Positions 63,306-64,000 of a stretch of 64,000 nt of DNA are shown here, in pieces; the first letter of the stretch is position 1; every line of letters starts with the position of its first letter. The DNA comes from Aradus depressus. Its lineage: Eukaryota; Arthropoda; Insecta; Hemiptera; Aradidae. Position numbers and translations under genes: made by a program. The notes below the pieces were generated by a model, which had not been told where the DNA came from, made no database searches, and saw only the letters and a list, made by a program, of their open reading frames with translations. The DNA is taken from assembly GCA_963662175.1 (NCBI GenBank), contig OY759216.1, positions 45,649,087 through 45,713,086 of the forward strand, read 5' to 3'.

Positions 63306-64000
63306 AAAAAAGTAAAGTGATAAACTTAATTTCAATTCATGTTAATTATTTTAATGTGAAGATGGCTCATTTAGTGAGAAATGATTATTTCACAGGCTGC
63401 AAAATAAAAATATAGTTTGATCTCTCACAGATTTTATAATTTTATTTTATGTTAACCAGCTTTCAAAATTGCCCTCATCATCTGGTAGACTGCAAAAAAA
63501 AAAAAACTATCAATTAGTAAAAAGCTACAAAATTCTAATCGCCAATAAAAGCCATAAACAGGCTGAAGGCACTAAAATGCGTAAGAATAACAAAACAAAT
63601 GTATCAATCAATAAATAACATAAAATAAAATGAAGAGATATAAAGCTTCAAAAATAATATGTTTTTGAATTGTTGTTCTTTTGAATTTTCTATTAGTTAT
63701 GTTATTTTTGAAGCTTTATATCTCTTTATTTAATTTTATAAATATATATATATATATTTTTTTTTATTGATTGAATTTTTTGTTCTTTATATCTTTTACA
63801 TTCTAAGGCCTGTAGCCCATGGTTCTATGAGCTTGTCTTGGCGATTGGAAATGAGAGATGATCAGGGCACCTCGAAAGCCTGCTAGTATACAATTTTAAA
63901 ATAATAATAATAATAATAATATATATATATTTTTTTTACCAAATTCATGTTATTACATTAATGTATGATGAGTAATTTTCTCCACTGTATTCATTTCTAG
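63306..64000. repeat. Penelope-like subtype D pieces and a 63.6-kb hairpin
   Basis: 63335-63490 (reverse) and 63830-63900 (forward) match 19140-19260, including worn hammerhead-like cores. An inverted repeat with arms AAGAGATATAAAGCTTC (63633 onward) and its inverse (63710-63727) spans 63622-63738. An (AAT)n/(AT)n tract lies at 63899-63936. Confidence 0.5.

Overview
This window looks like nuclear DNA from an insect with a large, AT-rich, repeat-filled genome. The reasons are GT-AG spliced exons, no operons or bacterial-style genes, tRNA-derived SINEs, R1-type and other non-LTR retrotransposon fragments, several families of TIR/foldback elements, and SINE tails made of the insect telomere unit TTAGG/CCTAA. 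A hemipteran is my best guess, but nothing in the window proves it. No prokaryotic gene, CRISPR array, true tRNA gene or rRNA was found.

The best-supported host gene is on the minus strand at the right end. A 71-nt exon (61646-61716) and a 1098-nt exon (59198-60295) have proper acceptors and donors, matching reading phase and a GC-rich, proline-rich protein sequence with SH3- and EVH1-type ligand motifs. It looks like an adaptor or actin-linked scaffold whose remaining exons lie elsewhere. Several shorter protein-like open segments with plausible splice sites are listed as low-confidence candidate exons (16.2, 19.3, 24.1, 26.7, 37.1, 45.2 and 53.5 kb). A 105-codon frame with a single stop lies at 4.85-5.16 kb.

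Almost everything else is repeats. The names used below are mine. Family A is a ~660-bp non-autonomous element with hairpin ends and about four internal ~140-bp sub-units, present in roughly 35 full or partial copies. Family F (57.9 kb) looks like its diverged sister. SINE-1 is a ~340-bp tRNA-like SINE with about 22 pieces; SINE-2 comes from a leucine/serine-type tRNA. Penelope-like repeats (H repeats and relatives) carry hammerhead-ribozyme-like motifs. Two of these form large palindromes (34.4-34.6 and 55.6-55.9 kb), and a smaller foldback lies at 46.4 kb. There are also pogo-like, PIF/Harbinger-like, R1-clade and other TIR/foldback insertions, and six minisatellites.

Layout: 0-11 kb, family A, SINE-1 and a pogo-like element; 11-14 kb, an H repeat with an R1 element nested in its (ATT)n tail, then foldback C and SINE-2; 14-33 kb, family A with candidate exons; 33-43 kb, minisatellites, palindrome 1 and family E; 43-53 kb, nested family A and SINE-1, a Harbinger-like element and foldbacks; 53-58 kb, a MITE against a candidate exon, an H repeat, palindrome 2, a retrotransposon fragment and families A and F; 58-64 kb, the spliced gene with SINE-filled introns. 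The nesting gives relative ages: SINE-1 inserted into family A and into Penelope-like repeats, and R1 inserted into an H repeat.
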